Shown here piece by piece: positions 7,536 to 14,787 of a DNA stretch of 64,000 nucleotides; position 1 is the stretch's first letter, and each line of letters opens with the position of its first letter. This stretch comes from JAIXWP01 sp964428835 (GTDB taxonomy: Bacteria > Bacteroidota > Bacteroidia > Flavobacteriales_D > Sanyastnellaceae). The notes beneath the pieces were generated by a model. It saw only the letters and a program-made list of their open reading frames with translations, had not been told where the DNA came from and ran no database searches. Location: positions 40,560 to 104,559 of the forward strand of contig CAYRZQ010000006.1 of assembly GCA_964428835.1 (NCBI GenBank), read 5' to 3'. The position numbers and the translations under genes are program-made.

Positions 7536-9019
7536 TGCGCCTGACCTCCACCAGGATTAGTTGGTTTATCCCTGCGCGGGCCACGGTTTCTGTTATTATT
7601 ATTTCTCCTCGGTCCTCTATTCTGATTCCCCTGTTCATTGTTCTTTGTTCCTTGTTCCCTCGTTCCTTGTTCCCTCGCCCCCTGTTCCTTGTTCCTGTTC
7701 TCGTTCCTGTTCTCGTTCCTGTTTTGATTCCCCTGTTCCTTGTTCCTGTTCTCGTTCCTGTTCTGATTCCCCTGTTCCTTGTTCCTGTTCTCGTTCCTGT
7801 TCTGATTCCCTTGTTCTCTGTTCCCTTGTTCCCTGTTCTTTGTTCCCTGTTCCCTGTTCCCTTGTTCCCTGTTCCTTGTTCCCTGTTCTTTGTTCCTGTT
7901 CTGATTCCCTCTTCCTTTTGGCTTTCTGCGTTTTTGGTCAAAACGAGTAAGGCTATCCTGACCTACTACTTGAGCGAAGTCTGTTTCTTCAATCTCCACT
8001 TCCTCCTCCATGAAGTCTTCTACATCTTCAATAGCGATACCTTTTTTATTCATCTCAATAATCTCCTTTACCGCATCTACTGAAAGAGGGAAGGGTGATT
8101 CACCAGGTTGGCCTTCGTAGATATAGTAGAGAGTACGTTTGAAAATATCGGTTTTGAAATGAGAGGCAATGCCTTTTGGTAACTTCAATTTAACCGACGT
8201 GCTTGGAAGATCTTTCAAAGCCTCGGCGTATTGATCTAATTCATAATTGAGGCAGCACTTCAACTTACCACATTGACCTGCTAACTTAGAGGGGTTCAAT
8301 GAAAGTTGCTGATAACGCGCTGCGCTTGTCGAAACAGCCCTAAAATCTGTGAGCCATGAAGAACAACACAATTCGCGGCCACAAGAACCGATGCCGCCAA
8401 GGCGTCCAGCTTCTACGCGATAGCCGATTTGGCGCATTTCGATTTTGACACGAAATTCTTCAGCATATTTTTTAATCAACTCACGGAAGTCCACTCGGTC
8501 ATCAGCTGTGTAGTAGAATGTAACTTTGGTTTTGTCACCTTGGTACTCTACATCGCTAATTTTCATTTGAAGATCAAGCGATCGAGCGATGGTACGGGCG
8601 CGCATCATCGTGTCTTGCTCGAGTTTGCGTGCCTCCTGCCATTTCTCTATATCTTCTTGCTTTGCTTTTCTAAATACTTTTTTAATCTCGTAATTGTCTT
8701 TGACGTCCTTGCGTTTCATTTGCATACGCACCAGCTCGCCCACAATGGAGACAACACCAATGTCATGACCAGGAGACGCCTCCACGGCCACAACATCCCC
8801 AGGAAACAACTCGAGTCCACTTGTATTTCGATAAAATCCTTTTCTACTGTTTTTAAAACGAACTTCAACAATATCAAACGCTTTCTGACCAAGAGGAACT
8901 TCCATTCCTGCGAGCCAATCGAAAACATCTAATTTATTACAACCGTAGGTTCCGCAAGCGCCATTGTTTTTACAACCACCTGGTAAACCATTATTTGAAG
9001 AACAACTTGAACATCCCAT
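7532..9019 (-). CDS. RicT/YaaT-like PSP1-domain protein with repeat tail
   Basis: 495 residues. Residues about 1-30 are Cys-rich (GCSSCSSNNGLPGGC, then CGTYGC), a feature of Bacteroidota homologues. The PSP1/RicT core (about 30-300) contains the conserved cysteine motifs CGRELCCSSWL (about 214-224) and CGKLKCCLNYELDQY (about 248-262). In Bacillus RicT joins RicA and RicF in an Fe-S complex that affects RNase Y; whether this homologue does so is inference. From about residue 365 the protein turns into a highly repetitive Asn/Arg/Glu/Gln/Gly/Lys tail built from EQGN, REQG and NRNENRNK units. This tail is encoded by the same GAAC hexamer repeat seen between genes. The tail ends in PRRDKPTNPGGGQAQ and overlaps gldH by 4 bp. 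Confidence 0.85.
   Translation of the reverse strand: MGCSSCSSNNGLPGGCKNNGACGTYGCNKLDVFDWLAGMEVPLGQKAFDIVEVRFKNSRKGFYRNTSGLELFPGDVVAVEASPGHDIGVVSIVGELVRMQMKRKDVKDNYEIKKVFRKAKQEDIEKWQEARKLEQDTMMRARTIARSLDLQMKISDVEYQGDKTKVTFYYTADDRVDFRELIKKYAEEFRVKIEMRQIGYRVEAGRLGGIGSCGRELCCSSWLTDFRAVSTSAARYQQLSLNPSKLAGQCGKLKCCLNYELDQYAEALKDLPSTSVKLKLPKGIASHFKTDIFKRTLYYIYEGQPGESPFPLSVDAVKEIIEMNKKGIAIEDVEDFMEEEVEIEETDFAQVVGQDSLTRFDQKRRKPKGRGNQNRNKEQGTRNREQGNREQGTKNREQGNREQGNQNRNENRNKEQGNQNRNENRNKEQGNQNRNENRNENRNKEQGAREQGTREQGTKNNEQGNQNRGPRRNNNNRNRGPRRDKPTNPGGGQAQ
7625..7925. repeat. GAAC-type repeat inside coding sequence
   Basis: On the plus strand this is a run of TTGTTC, CTGTTC, TCGTTC and CCTTGTTC-type units, the complement of GAACAA/GAACAG/GAACGA. 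It stays in frame and forms residues about 365-465 of the RicT-like protein. The unit vocabulary matches the intergenic copies at 2627, 3712, 54358 and 55499. Confidence 0.85.
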
Positions 9020-9069
9020 GTTATAATTTCTTTTTCGTCATTACACTAAATTCCATCTCACGTATTTCG

Positions 9070-9099
9070 CAAATATAGACGTGCGGGTACAAGGTACAA
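9070..9099 (-). promoter_or_regulatory. Promoter of the ricT-gldH-tRNA-holB unit
   Basis: On the minus strand: TTG at 9099-9097, a 19-nt spacer, then TATATTTG at 9077-9070. This matches the Bacteroidota TTG-N19-TAnnTTTG promoter well. The predicted start is near 9064, giving a leader of about 45 nt. Confidence 0.65.
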
Positions 9100-9147
9100 T
9101 AATTTAAGAGTGAGGAAAAAAATATGGACTTCCTCCATAACTAATTC

Positions 9148-10767
9148 CTAACGGTTTTTTCCTTTAGATGGTGGCACCGGCGCTCCTCCTGGACTTCCTT
9201 CGAGTACTTTGACGAGACTGCCGTTTTCATATTTTTCTTTTAATATAATACCACCAGTTTTAGGGTCGTACGTGGTGCGAGTACCGTGACGCTTATTATT
9301 CTTGTAACCGCACTCCTCGGTGAGTTTTCCATTTTCTCCATACATCAAGGACTTTCCTTCCAGTTTGCCTGAATTATAAGTGCACTGTCTCAATAACGAT
9401 CCGTGAGGATAGTAATACTCCCATTTGTCGTGAGGTTTACCATTGAGATAGGAGCCCTTACTTTCAAGTTTGCCAGCTTCATTATACATTTCAAAAGGAC
9501 CGTTCAGCACGCCAGCCTCATTATACATCTCACGTTTTTCATATTTGCCTTTCTCATTCCAATAGGTCCACTCGCCAGTTTTGATATCTCCATTCCAACT
9601 CCCGCTGTAGTTTTTGTATCCATTGGGGAAGAATCCCTCCCAATAGCCTTTCATCTTGCCTTTTTCAAAACCTCCCTTGTCTTTTATTTTCCCATTTTCA
9701 TAGTAGTTGACCCAAGGCCCTTCTTCGAGATCGTCTTTGAAAGAGCCCTCCATGAGCGTCTTTCCGCTTTCATACCAATACATCCATTTGCCTTGCTTCA
9801 ATCCATTTTCAAAACTTCCTTCTTTCCAAGGCTCTCCCTTATAATATTGATATTTCCAAGGCCCATTCATTTTACCAGCTTGATAGTTGCCCCAACTCTG
9901 CTTTGTGCCGTTTTTGTAGTAATAGGTCCATGCTCCAGATTGCACATCATTATCAAATGAACCTTCGATGTCTTTACTGCCGTCTTCCAAATACCATTTC
10001 CAATCCCCATCTTTTTTACCTTGCTTGTGACTGCCAGAAACTTTTAATTTACCATTGGAGTAGTACTCCTCGAATGGACCGTCGAGAATACCTTTCGAAT
10101 AACTTGTTTTGCGCTTGGTCTTCGTAGTTGGAAAATATTCTGCCCACTCGCCGTCCTTTAATCCATTGCTGTATCTGCCATTCACACGAAAAGAGCCGCC
10201 GGAGTAATATTCTTCATACGCGCCTTCTGGCAAGCCGTTTACATACACAGTGCGCTCTTTAATTCTCCCGTTTTCATAGAAGGTTTCAACTTTTCCATTT
10301 CCATTTCTAATCAGACATTTTTTATCATCACTGAATTTTGTAATCAAGAGCACCAGCGTGTCGAGATGCTTTTCTGTAAGTAGCGTGTCCCCGTTGGGGA
10401 AGAAGTAATTCCAGATTCCAATCTTCTTTCCTTTTTGAAAGTAACCCTCCTCAAGAAGGATTCCCGTGCTCGTGAATGTTCGCTGAATACTATCTTGGAG
10501 ATCTTCTTTAAAATATCCCTCGATTTTTATTTGCCCGTTGGAATGGTACTGAGTTACGGCGCCATGAAATTTTCCCCTTTTGTAATTCGTCACTTCTTGC
10601 AATGCGCCGTCCTCATAGAAGTAGCGCCAGGTGCTGTCTTCCATGCCGCGCAGATAAATGCCGACACTACGTGTTTTACCGTTGGGATATTTATCCTCAA
10701 ACTCTTGGCGTTGAGAAAATACAGAGCTCGATAAGACAAATAGTAGAATGATGAATGAATACTTCAT
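9148..10767 (-). CDS. YwqK/MORN-like repeat protein, secreted
   Basis: 539 residues from the ATG at 10767, which opens a Sec signal (MKYSFIILLFVLSSSVFSQ). A -7 box lies exactly 4 nt upstream, so this start is preferred over a longer frame. The rest is about 20 tandem units of roughly 23 residues following YxNGKxKxxGxxxxGxxxGxWxxYY, for example YYSNGKLKVSGSHKQGKKDG. Such repeats are related to MORN and are often annotated as YwqK-family antitoxin, but no toxin gene is adjacent and the name says little about function. A periplasmic or surface beta-rich solenoid is likely. It follows the membrane-protein gene downstream of lepA on the same strand. It ends with a Pro/Gly-rich tail. Confidence 0.8.
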   Translation of the reverse strand: MKYSFIILLFVLSSSVFSQRQEFEDKYPNGKTRSVGIYLRGMEDSTWRYFYEDGALQEVTNYKRGKFHGAVTQYHSNGQIKIEGYFKEDLQDSIQRTFTSTGILLEEGYFQKGKKIGIWNYFFPNGDTLLTEKHLDTLVLLITKFSDDKKCLIRNGNGKVETFYENGRIKERTVYVNGLPEGAYEEYYSGGSFRVNGRYSNGLKDGEWAEYFPTTKTKRKTSYSKGILDGPFEEYYSNGKLKVSGSHKQGKKDGDWKWYLEDGSKDIEGSFDNDVQSGAWTYYYKNGTKQSWGNYQAGKMNGPWKYQYYKGEPWKEGSFENGLKQGKWMYWYESGKTLMEGSFKDDLEEGPWVNYYENGKIKDKGGFEKGKMKGYWEGFFPNGYKNYSGSWNGDIKTGEWTYWNEKGKYEKREMYNEAGVLNGPFEMYNEAGKLESKGSYLNGKPHDKWEYYYPHGSLLRQCTYNSGKLEGKSLMYGENGKLTEECGYKNNKRHGTRTTYDPKTGGIILKEKYENGSLVKVLEGSPGGAPVPPSKGKNR

Positions 10768-10771
10768 GAAA

Positions 10772-10779
10772 CAAAAGTA
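10772..10779 (-). promoter_or_regulatory. Promoter -7 box of YwqK-like gene (leaderless)
   Basis: TACTTTTG on the minus strand fits TAnnTTTG and ends 4 nt before the ATG at 10767, predicting a leaderless transcript. Confidence 0.55.
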
Positions 10780-10835
10780 ATAGGATAGAATAGGAAATGA
10801 AGGCGACTCATGATTGACATTGAACGATGAATTGT

Positions 10836-11327
10836 TCACATCGCAATGCCTTTTCTATTCCATAAGCGCAGGTTGTAAATCAACGAGGGTGCACCACCAA
10901 TTATTGCCGACACAATCATCAAGGACTGCAAGAGAGACAAAGGATTCGTAAATGAAGTATAAAATACAGCAGATATTGACAGGCTTGCCACGAGTACCAA
11001 TCCCAGCCATACAATTCCTCCGATTGCGGCGAGCGCTACCTCGAAGGATGTCGTTCCTTGAATTTTTATATTGTCATCGTCGCTGTACGCCATTTCATTG
11101 TCTAGCGTATTGATGGCCTCAAAAGGCGAAAGCTGTAATAATGGAAATGTTCGCAACACAAAGAGAATTTGTGCGCTGCAACCCAAGGTGAGCAAAGTAG
11201 ATAAAATGAAATTATCTGGTGTCCACTCGATCGAATCAACGAAAAAAACACGACCCCAATAGGCTAGAATGACAATGACTGAAGTGATTAATGATATTCT
11301 TCCTAATCGCTTCATGCCAACATTCAA
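10836..11327 (-). CDS. Membrane protein of unknown function
   Basis: 163 residues; I do not recognise the family. About four transmembrane helices are visible: near residues 10-28 (ISLITSVIVILAYWGRVFF), 40-58 (ILSTLLTLGCSAQILFVLR), 98-120 (AAIGGIVWLGLVLVASLSISA, quoted to 20 or so) and 132-150. A soluble acidic loop DNEMAYSDDDNIKIQG lies between helices 2 and 3. The first ATG is at 11327, almost touching the lepA stop at 11329; a second ATG at 11315 (MKRLGRIS) is an equally good start. The close spacing suggests it is transcribed with lepA. The YwqK-like gene downstream has its own -7 box. Confidence 0.7.
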   Translation of the reverse strand: MNVGMKRLGRISLITSVIVILAYWGRVFFVDSIEWTPDNFILSTLLTLGCSAQILFVLRTFPLLQLSPFEAINTLDNEMAYSDDDNIKIQGTTSFEVALAAIGGIVWLGLVLVASLSISAVFYTSFTNPLSLLQSLMIVSAIIGGAPSLIYNLRLWNRKGIAM

Positions 11328-11328
11328 T

Positions 11329-13119
11329 TTAGGAGTTGAGTTTGAGAACTGCTAAAAATGCTTCTTGTGGCACCTCGACACTACCTACTTGACGCATGCG
11401 TTTCTTACCCTCTTTCTGCTTTTCCAAGAGTTTGCGCTTTCTGGAAATGTCACCTCCGTAACATTTAGCGGTAACGTCTTTTCTGAGCGCCTTGATGGTT
11501 TCGCGAGCGATGATTTTCGCTCCAATTGCAGCTTGTAATGCGATTTCAAACTGTTGTCTCGGGATGAGCTCCTTCAACTTCAAACAGATCTTTTTACCCA
11601 AATCAAAAGCATGGTCTCTGTGAATTAAAGCTGAAAGCGCATCCACTTGATCACCATTCAAAAGAATGTCCATCTTAACAAGGTCACTCTGCTTGTATCC
11701 TGCTGGGAAATAGTCGAAAGACGCATATCCGCGCGATATTGTTTTCAAACGATCATAGAAGTCAAAAACAATTTCTGCCAAAGGCATCTCAAATGAAAGC
11801 TCAACACGATCAGATGTAAGATACAATTGGTTTGTAAGTATGCCTCGCTTTTCTATACAGAGCGTCATTACTGATCCTACATATTCAGACTTTGTAATGA
11901 CTTGTGCTTTGATGTACGGCTCTTCAACGTAGTCAAGTTTGGAAGGATCCGGTAACTCACTCGGATTGTGAATTTCAAGCTTTTCGCCTTTTGCGGTATA
12001 GGCAAAATAACTAACGTTTGGAACTGTCGTAATAACAGTCATATTAAACTCACGCTCCAACCGCTCCTGGATAATTTCCATATGAAGCATTCCCAAGAAG
12101 CCACAACGGAATCCGAATCCGAGAGCTGCTGAACTTTCTGGTTCGAACACTAAAGAAGCGTCATTGAGCTGAAGCTTTTCCATAGAAGCACGCAACTCTT
12201 CGTAATCATCGGTGTCGACAGGATAAACTCCTGCGAATACCATGGGCTTTACGTCCTCGAAACCTTTTACAGCTGTGGTGCATGGATTGGCTACGGTAGT
12301 GATAGTGTCACCAACTTTTACTTCCGTTGCTGTTTTGATTCCACTGATGATGTATCCTACGTCTCCTGCTGCAACAAAATCGCGAGGCTTAAGATCCAAA
12401 CCGAGTACACCCACTTCATCCGCTTGATAAACGGTGTCGGTGCTCATGAATTTCACTTTTTCTCCTTTGCGAAGCGTGCCGTTCATTATTCTGAAATATG
12501 CGATGATGCCTCGAAATGAATTGAACATTGAGTCGAAGATCATCGCTTGTAGAGGAGCTTCTGGATCGCCCTTTGGAGCAGGGATTCGCTCACAAATGGC
12601 CTCAAGAATAGTATCTACTCCAAGACCTGTTTTTCCAGAAGCCGAAAGAATGCTGTCTCTTTCACAACCAATCAAATCAACGATCTGATCTTTCACAACC
12701 TCTGGTTCTGCGTTTGGTAAGTCAAGTTTATTTAAAACAGGAATGATCTCTAAGTCGTGTTCCAACGCTAGATATAGGTTGGAGATCGTTTGTGCCTGAA
12801 TTCCCTGAGTGCTATCTACAATGAGAAGTGCCCCTTCGCATGCTGCAATAGAGCGTGACACTTCATAGCTGAAGTCCACGTGACCTGGGGTATCGATAAG
12901 ATTGAGAATATACTTTTCGCCTTTGTGCATGTATTCCATTTGGATTGCATGCGCCTTGATGGTAATTCCTTTTTCCCGCTCTAAATCCATATCGTCCAGT
13001 GTTTGAGCCACTAGCTTGCGGTTGTCCACTGTGCCAGTAACTTGCAAAAGACGATCTGCAAGTGTAGATTTACCATGGTCAATGTGTGCGATGATGCAAA
13101 AATTCCGTATATTCTTCAT
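11329..13119 (-). CDS. lepA: Elongation factor 4 (LepA)
   Basis: 596-residue ribosome-bound translational GTPase, implicated in back-translocation and in initiation or assembly. GTPase motifs: G1 AHIDHGKST (residues 10-18), G2 region KGITIKAH, G3 DTPGH (about 77-81) and G4 NKLD (about 131-134). The EF-G-like domains II and III follow, then domain V, and the LepA-specific C-terminal domain ending KRKLLEKQKEGKKRMRQVGS (about 562-581). Length fits the family exactly. The promoter is well formed about 24 nt upstream of the ATG. The lepA stop lies 2 nt from the next gene, which suggests an operon. Confidence 0.97.
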   Translation of the reverse strand: MKNIRNFCIIAHIDHGKSTLADRLLQVTGTVDNRKLVAQTLDDMDLEREKGITIKAHAIQMEYMHKGEKYILNLIDTPGHVDFSYEVSRSIAACEGALLIVDSTQGIQAQTISNLYLALEHDLEIIPVLNKLDLPNAEPEVVKDQIVDLIGCERDSILSASGKTGLGVDTILEAICERIPAPKGDPEAPLQAMIFDSMFNSFRGIIAYFRIMNGTLRKGEKVKFMSTDTVYQADEVGVLGLDLKPRDFVAAGDVGYIISGIKTATEVKVGDTITTVANPCTTAVKGFEDVKPMVFAGVYPVDTDDYEELRASMEKLQLNDASLVFEPESSAALGFGFRCGFLGMLHMEIIQERLEREFNMTVITTVPNVSYFAYTAKGEKLEIHNPSELPDPSKLDYVEEPYIKAQVITKSEYVGSVMTLCIEKRGILTNQLYLTSDRVELSFEMPLAEIVFDFYDRLKTISRGYASFDYFPAGYKQSDLVKMDILLNGDQVDALSALIHRDHAFDLGKKICLKLKELIPRQQFEIALQAAIGAKIIARETIKALRKDVTAKCYGGDISRKRKLLEKQKEGKKRMRQVGSVEVPQEAFLAVLKLNS

Positions 13120-13142
13120 ATTCTTTCCCCGCTAAAGGTTTG

Positions 13143-13172
13143 CAAAGATAGGTGATAATACATTAGACAAAA
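13143..13172 (-). promoter_or_regulatory. lepA promoter
   Basis: On the minus strand: TTTTG at 13172-13168, a 17-nt spacer, and TATCTTTG at 13150-13143. The ATG of lepA is 23 nt further on. The TTTTG also forms the T-run of the terminator hairpin at 13173-13188. Confidence 0.6.
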
Positions 13173-13188
13173 CGCCTCAGTAGAGGCG
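13169..13188 (-). terminator. Terminator of the Lrp-family gene
   Basis: CGCCTC (13173-13178) and GAGGCG (13183-13188) form a 6-bp stem with a 4-nt loop. On the minus strand it is followed by TTTTG. It lies 40 bp after the stop codon at 13229. Confidence 0.6.
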
Positions 13189-13228
13189 AATCCTTTTAAT
13201 AACTACTTACTGGTATCGCAAGTTCAAA

Positions 13229-13684
13229 CTACAGCTTCAACTGTCGGCTAAAGCTTTCCTCAAGGCTTATCAATGTCTCTGTTCGAGCTATCCCTTCAAT
13301 CTTCTGAATTCGATCGCTGAGCACATCTCGCAAATGCCTGGTGTCTTTGCACTGAACTTTAAGAAAAAGGGAATAAGTTCCGGTGGTATAGTGACAACTC
13401 AAAACTTCCGGAATCTTCTGAAGCTCTTGAACTACTTGAAAAAGAACGTCGTTTTTGTTCAGAAAAACACCTATAAATGCGCTAACGTCCCAGCCCAAAG
13501 CAGAAAGGTCAATTTGCAATTGGGGCTTTTTTACGATACCTGCTTCTTCCATCTTTTTCATGCGCACATGTACAGTGCCAGGCGCAACGTGTACCTTTTT
13601 TGCAATTTCGGTATAAGGAATAAAGGCGTCTTGCGTCAACAAATTCAAAATCTTGATGTCGATGTTGTCAATTTGGTAATCCAT
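13229..13684 (-). CDS. Lrp/AsnC family transcriptional regulator
   Basis: 151-residue feast/famine regulator. An N-terminal winged helix-turn-helix (IDIKILNLLTQDAFIPYTEI... then VHVAPGTVHVRMKKMEEAGI, about residues 26-45) is followed by the RAM/AsnC effector domain (about 60-148), with the GTYSLFLKVQCKD strand and the TETLISLEES end. Such proteins bind amino acids and act as octamers; the effector is unknown. The start at 13684 (MDYQIDNIDIKIL) is preferred because it matches the family N-terminus and lies 16 nt after a TATTTTTG box at 13708-13701. A 9-bp inverted repeat flanks this promoter and may be its own operator. Confidence 0.9.
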   Translation of the reverse strand: MDYQIDNIDIKILNLLTQDAFIPYTEIAKKVHVAPGTVHVRMKKMEEAGIVKKPQLQIDLSALGWDVSAFIGVFLNKNDVLFQVVQELQKIPEVLSCHYTTGTYSLFLKVQCKDTRHLRDVLSDRIQKIEGIARTETLISLEESFSRQLKL

Positions 13685-13744
13685 TCGCAATAATTTGAAG
13701 CAAAAATAACAATAATTCAATAAAAGGCGGTTTGAATTGCGAAT
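13683..13744 (-). promoter_or_regulatory. Lrp-gene promoter within an inverted repeat
   Basis: ATTCGCAAT (13683-13691) and ATTGCGAAT (13736-13744) are perfect 9-bp inverted copies flanking the -7 box TATTTTTG (minus strand 13708-13701). One arm covers the start codon. This is a candidate autoregulatory site for the Lrp-family protein. Confidence 0.4.
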
Positions 13745-13799
13745 TTTATATATTTTATTCTTAATATTGAATTAATATACATAGTATGGCATTTACACC

Positions 13800-13807
13800 T
13801 ATATTTG
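13800..13807 (+). promoter_or_regulatory. -7 box of the tRNA-like RNA
   Basis: TATATTTG fits TAnnTTTG exactly. The predicted start, 5-8 nt downstream, falls at about 13812-13816, right at the 5' arm of the RNA acceptor-like stem. No clear TTG -33 element is present. Confidence 0.55.
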
Positions 13808-13811
13808 TAAT

Positions 13812-14053
13812 CAAATTGTTGGATGGTGAAACGGCAGACACACCCTACGGTCTCTAGGGTGGGGATTCCGAGAAAAAGATGGAGGAGTCAAATTTGCAGG
13901 AAGTTTGGCTCTTTCAATCCTAATCGCCCCGTGGAGGTTCGAATCCTTCTCCAACAGCGATCACAATCTGTGGTTTGTTTGGTTATACAGCGACGCAGTG
14001 GTTTGCGTCGATTATCTCAGAATCAAGCGTCCAAACGTGGACGCTTTTTTTTT
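13812..14053 (+). ncRNA. Non-coding RNA with tRNA-like 5' domain
   Basis: About 240 nt. Positions 13817-13956 form a tRNA-like fold: acceptor TGTTGGA (13817-13823) pairs perfectly with TCCAACA (13950-13956). There is a Leu-type D region GTGAAACGGCAGACAC, a hairpin CACCCTA-CGGTCTC-TAGGGTG, and a T-arm GGAGG-TTCGAAT-CCTTC (13933-13949). The anticodon-like loop has no U before the triplet. The variable region is about 70 nt and contains an 8-bp hairpin GAGTCAAA/TTTGGCTC. After the T-arm comes a tail with hairpin CGACGCA/TGCGTCG (13991-14010) and then a strong terminator. An exact -7 box precedes it. It is too long and has the wrong loop for a normal tRNA-Leu. It could be a decayed type-II tRNA or a new tRNA-like regulatory RNA. 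Confidence 0.65.
14025..14053 (+). terminator. Strong Rho-independent terminator of the ncRNA
   Basis: AAGCGTCCA (14025-14033) and TGGACGCTT (14038-14046) form a perfect 9-bp stem with a 4-nt loop, followed by nine T. Orientation is plus. The T-run touches the stop codon of the convergent methyltransferase gene. Confidence 0.9.
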
Positions 14054-14765
14054 ACCCTTTTTTTCCGAAACCCACTATGTGAGTCCTTAAGAAAGGAAAA
14101 AGATTGAAAAAAGGATAAAAATTGCCCACGCGACGACCGATGGGAGGCGCTAAGGTGATCTTTGAAAAATAGATATTTAACTCAGGAAATAACATTCTCA
14201 CCTCTTCGGCACCGACTCCTCTAACATCTCTATTGCCAGGGTTGTTATAAATGAAGTCATACCACAGAAGAACACCTTCTGGTTTCATCAACTGAGTCAT
14301 CACAGATGCGAGTTTTAATTTAAAACTGTCATCGAGAATGGACGTGAAAACGGTTGACTGAAAAACAACATCGAATTGATGCATTAGTGAACTGTCCAAT
14401 GCCGTGGCGTCGCCTTCAATGATGTGGATATCAGGATGCGCTGATCGAAGGGCTGCGGCACGCTCAGGAATCAACTCGTTTGCATAAATGTTTTTTGGTT
14501 GAACTCCTATTCTCTTGAAGAAAGAAATATTTCCGCCTGCGCCAGCACCAATTTCAATGATCTTAAGATTACTGAAATCAGCGAAATGCGCCTTGAGGCC
14601 CTGCTCGTAGCAATCTTCTCGCTCTTTAGTAGCGTGTCTTACATAAGGTCGTCGAGCATCATAAAGTGAAGCTGACTTCTTTGCTTGCCTTCTTTGGTAG
14701 CGCTCTTTAACTTTATCTGCCTCTTGATGCATGGGACGAATATAAAGTCTTTCCTGAGAATACAT
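14052..14765 (-). CDS. Class I SAM-dependent methyltransferase
   Basis: 237-residue Rossmann-fold methyltransferase. Motif I is IIEIGAGAGGNISFFKRIG (about residues 70-88), binding S-adenosylmethionine. The acidic residue ending strand 2 is in IYANELIPERAAAL, and motif II/III covers IHIIEGDATALD and DVVFQSTVFTSILD. The substrate is not evident; the neighbourhood gives no pathway. An Arg/Lys-rich N-terminal extension of about 50 residues (VKERYQRRQAKKSASLYDAR) precedes the fold. The start at 14765 has no nearby -7 box. The gene is convergent with the tRNA-like RNA, its stop overlapping that RNA's terminator, and divergent from the secreted esterase gene. Confidence 0.85.
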   Translation of the reverse strand: MYSQERLYIRPMHQEADKVKERYQRRQAKKSASLYDARRPYVRHATKEREDCYEQGLKAHFADFSNLKIIEIGAGAGGNISFFKRIGVQPKNIYANELIPERAAALRSAHPDIHIIEGDATALDSSLMHQFDVVFQSTVFTSILDDSFKLKLASVMTQLMKPEGVLLWYDFIYNNPGNRDVRGVGAEEVRMLFPELNIYFSKITLAPPIGRRVGNFYPFFNLFPFLRTHIVGFGKKG

Positions 14766-14772
14766 ATATTTG
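14765..14772 (+). promoter_or_regulatory. Promoter -7 box of the secreted-esterase operon
   Basis: TATATTTG lies 15 nt before the ATG at 14788. It overlaps an upstream in-frame TTG (14770), so that TTG cannot be translated from this promoter; this supports 14788 as the start. Confidence 0.6.
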
Positions 14773-14787
14773 AAAAAACCTTTATCA

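Noticed and set aside
7475..8083. Long Leu/Val/Pro-rich reading frame antisense to the RicT-like gene
   Set aside because: It is produced by translating the GAAC repeat in other frames. The opposite strand carries the conserved RicT domains and the gldH coupling.
9148..10767. Toxin-antitoxin locus
   Set aside because: No toxin gene adjacent, and the product has a signal peptide. The YwqK antitoxin label is a naming habit.
13812..14053. Identification of the RNA as tmRNA, 6S RNA, SRP RNA or RNase P
   Set aside because: It lacks a tag reading frame and the termini of tmRNA, and the size and hairpins do not match the other three as I know them.
13823..14107. Short reading frames across the tRNA-like RNA
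   Set aside because: Basic, low-quality peptides with no start signal. The stem pairings and the terminator explain the sequence better.
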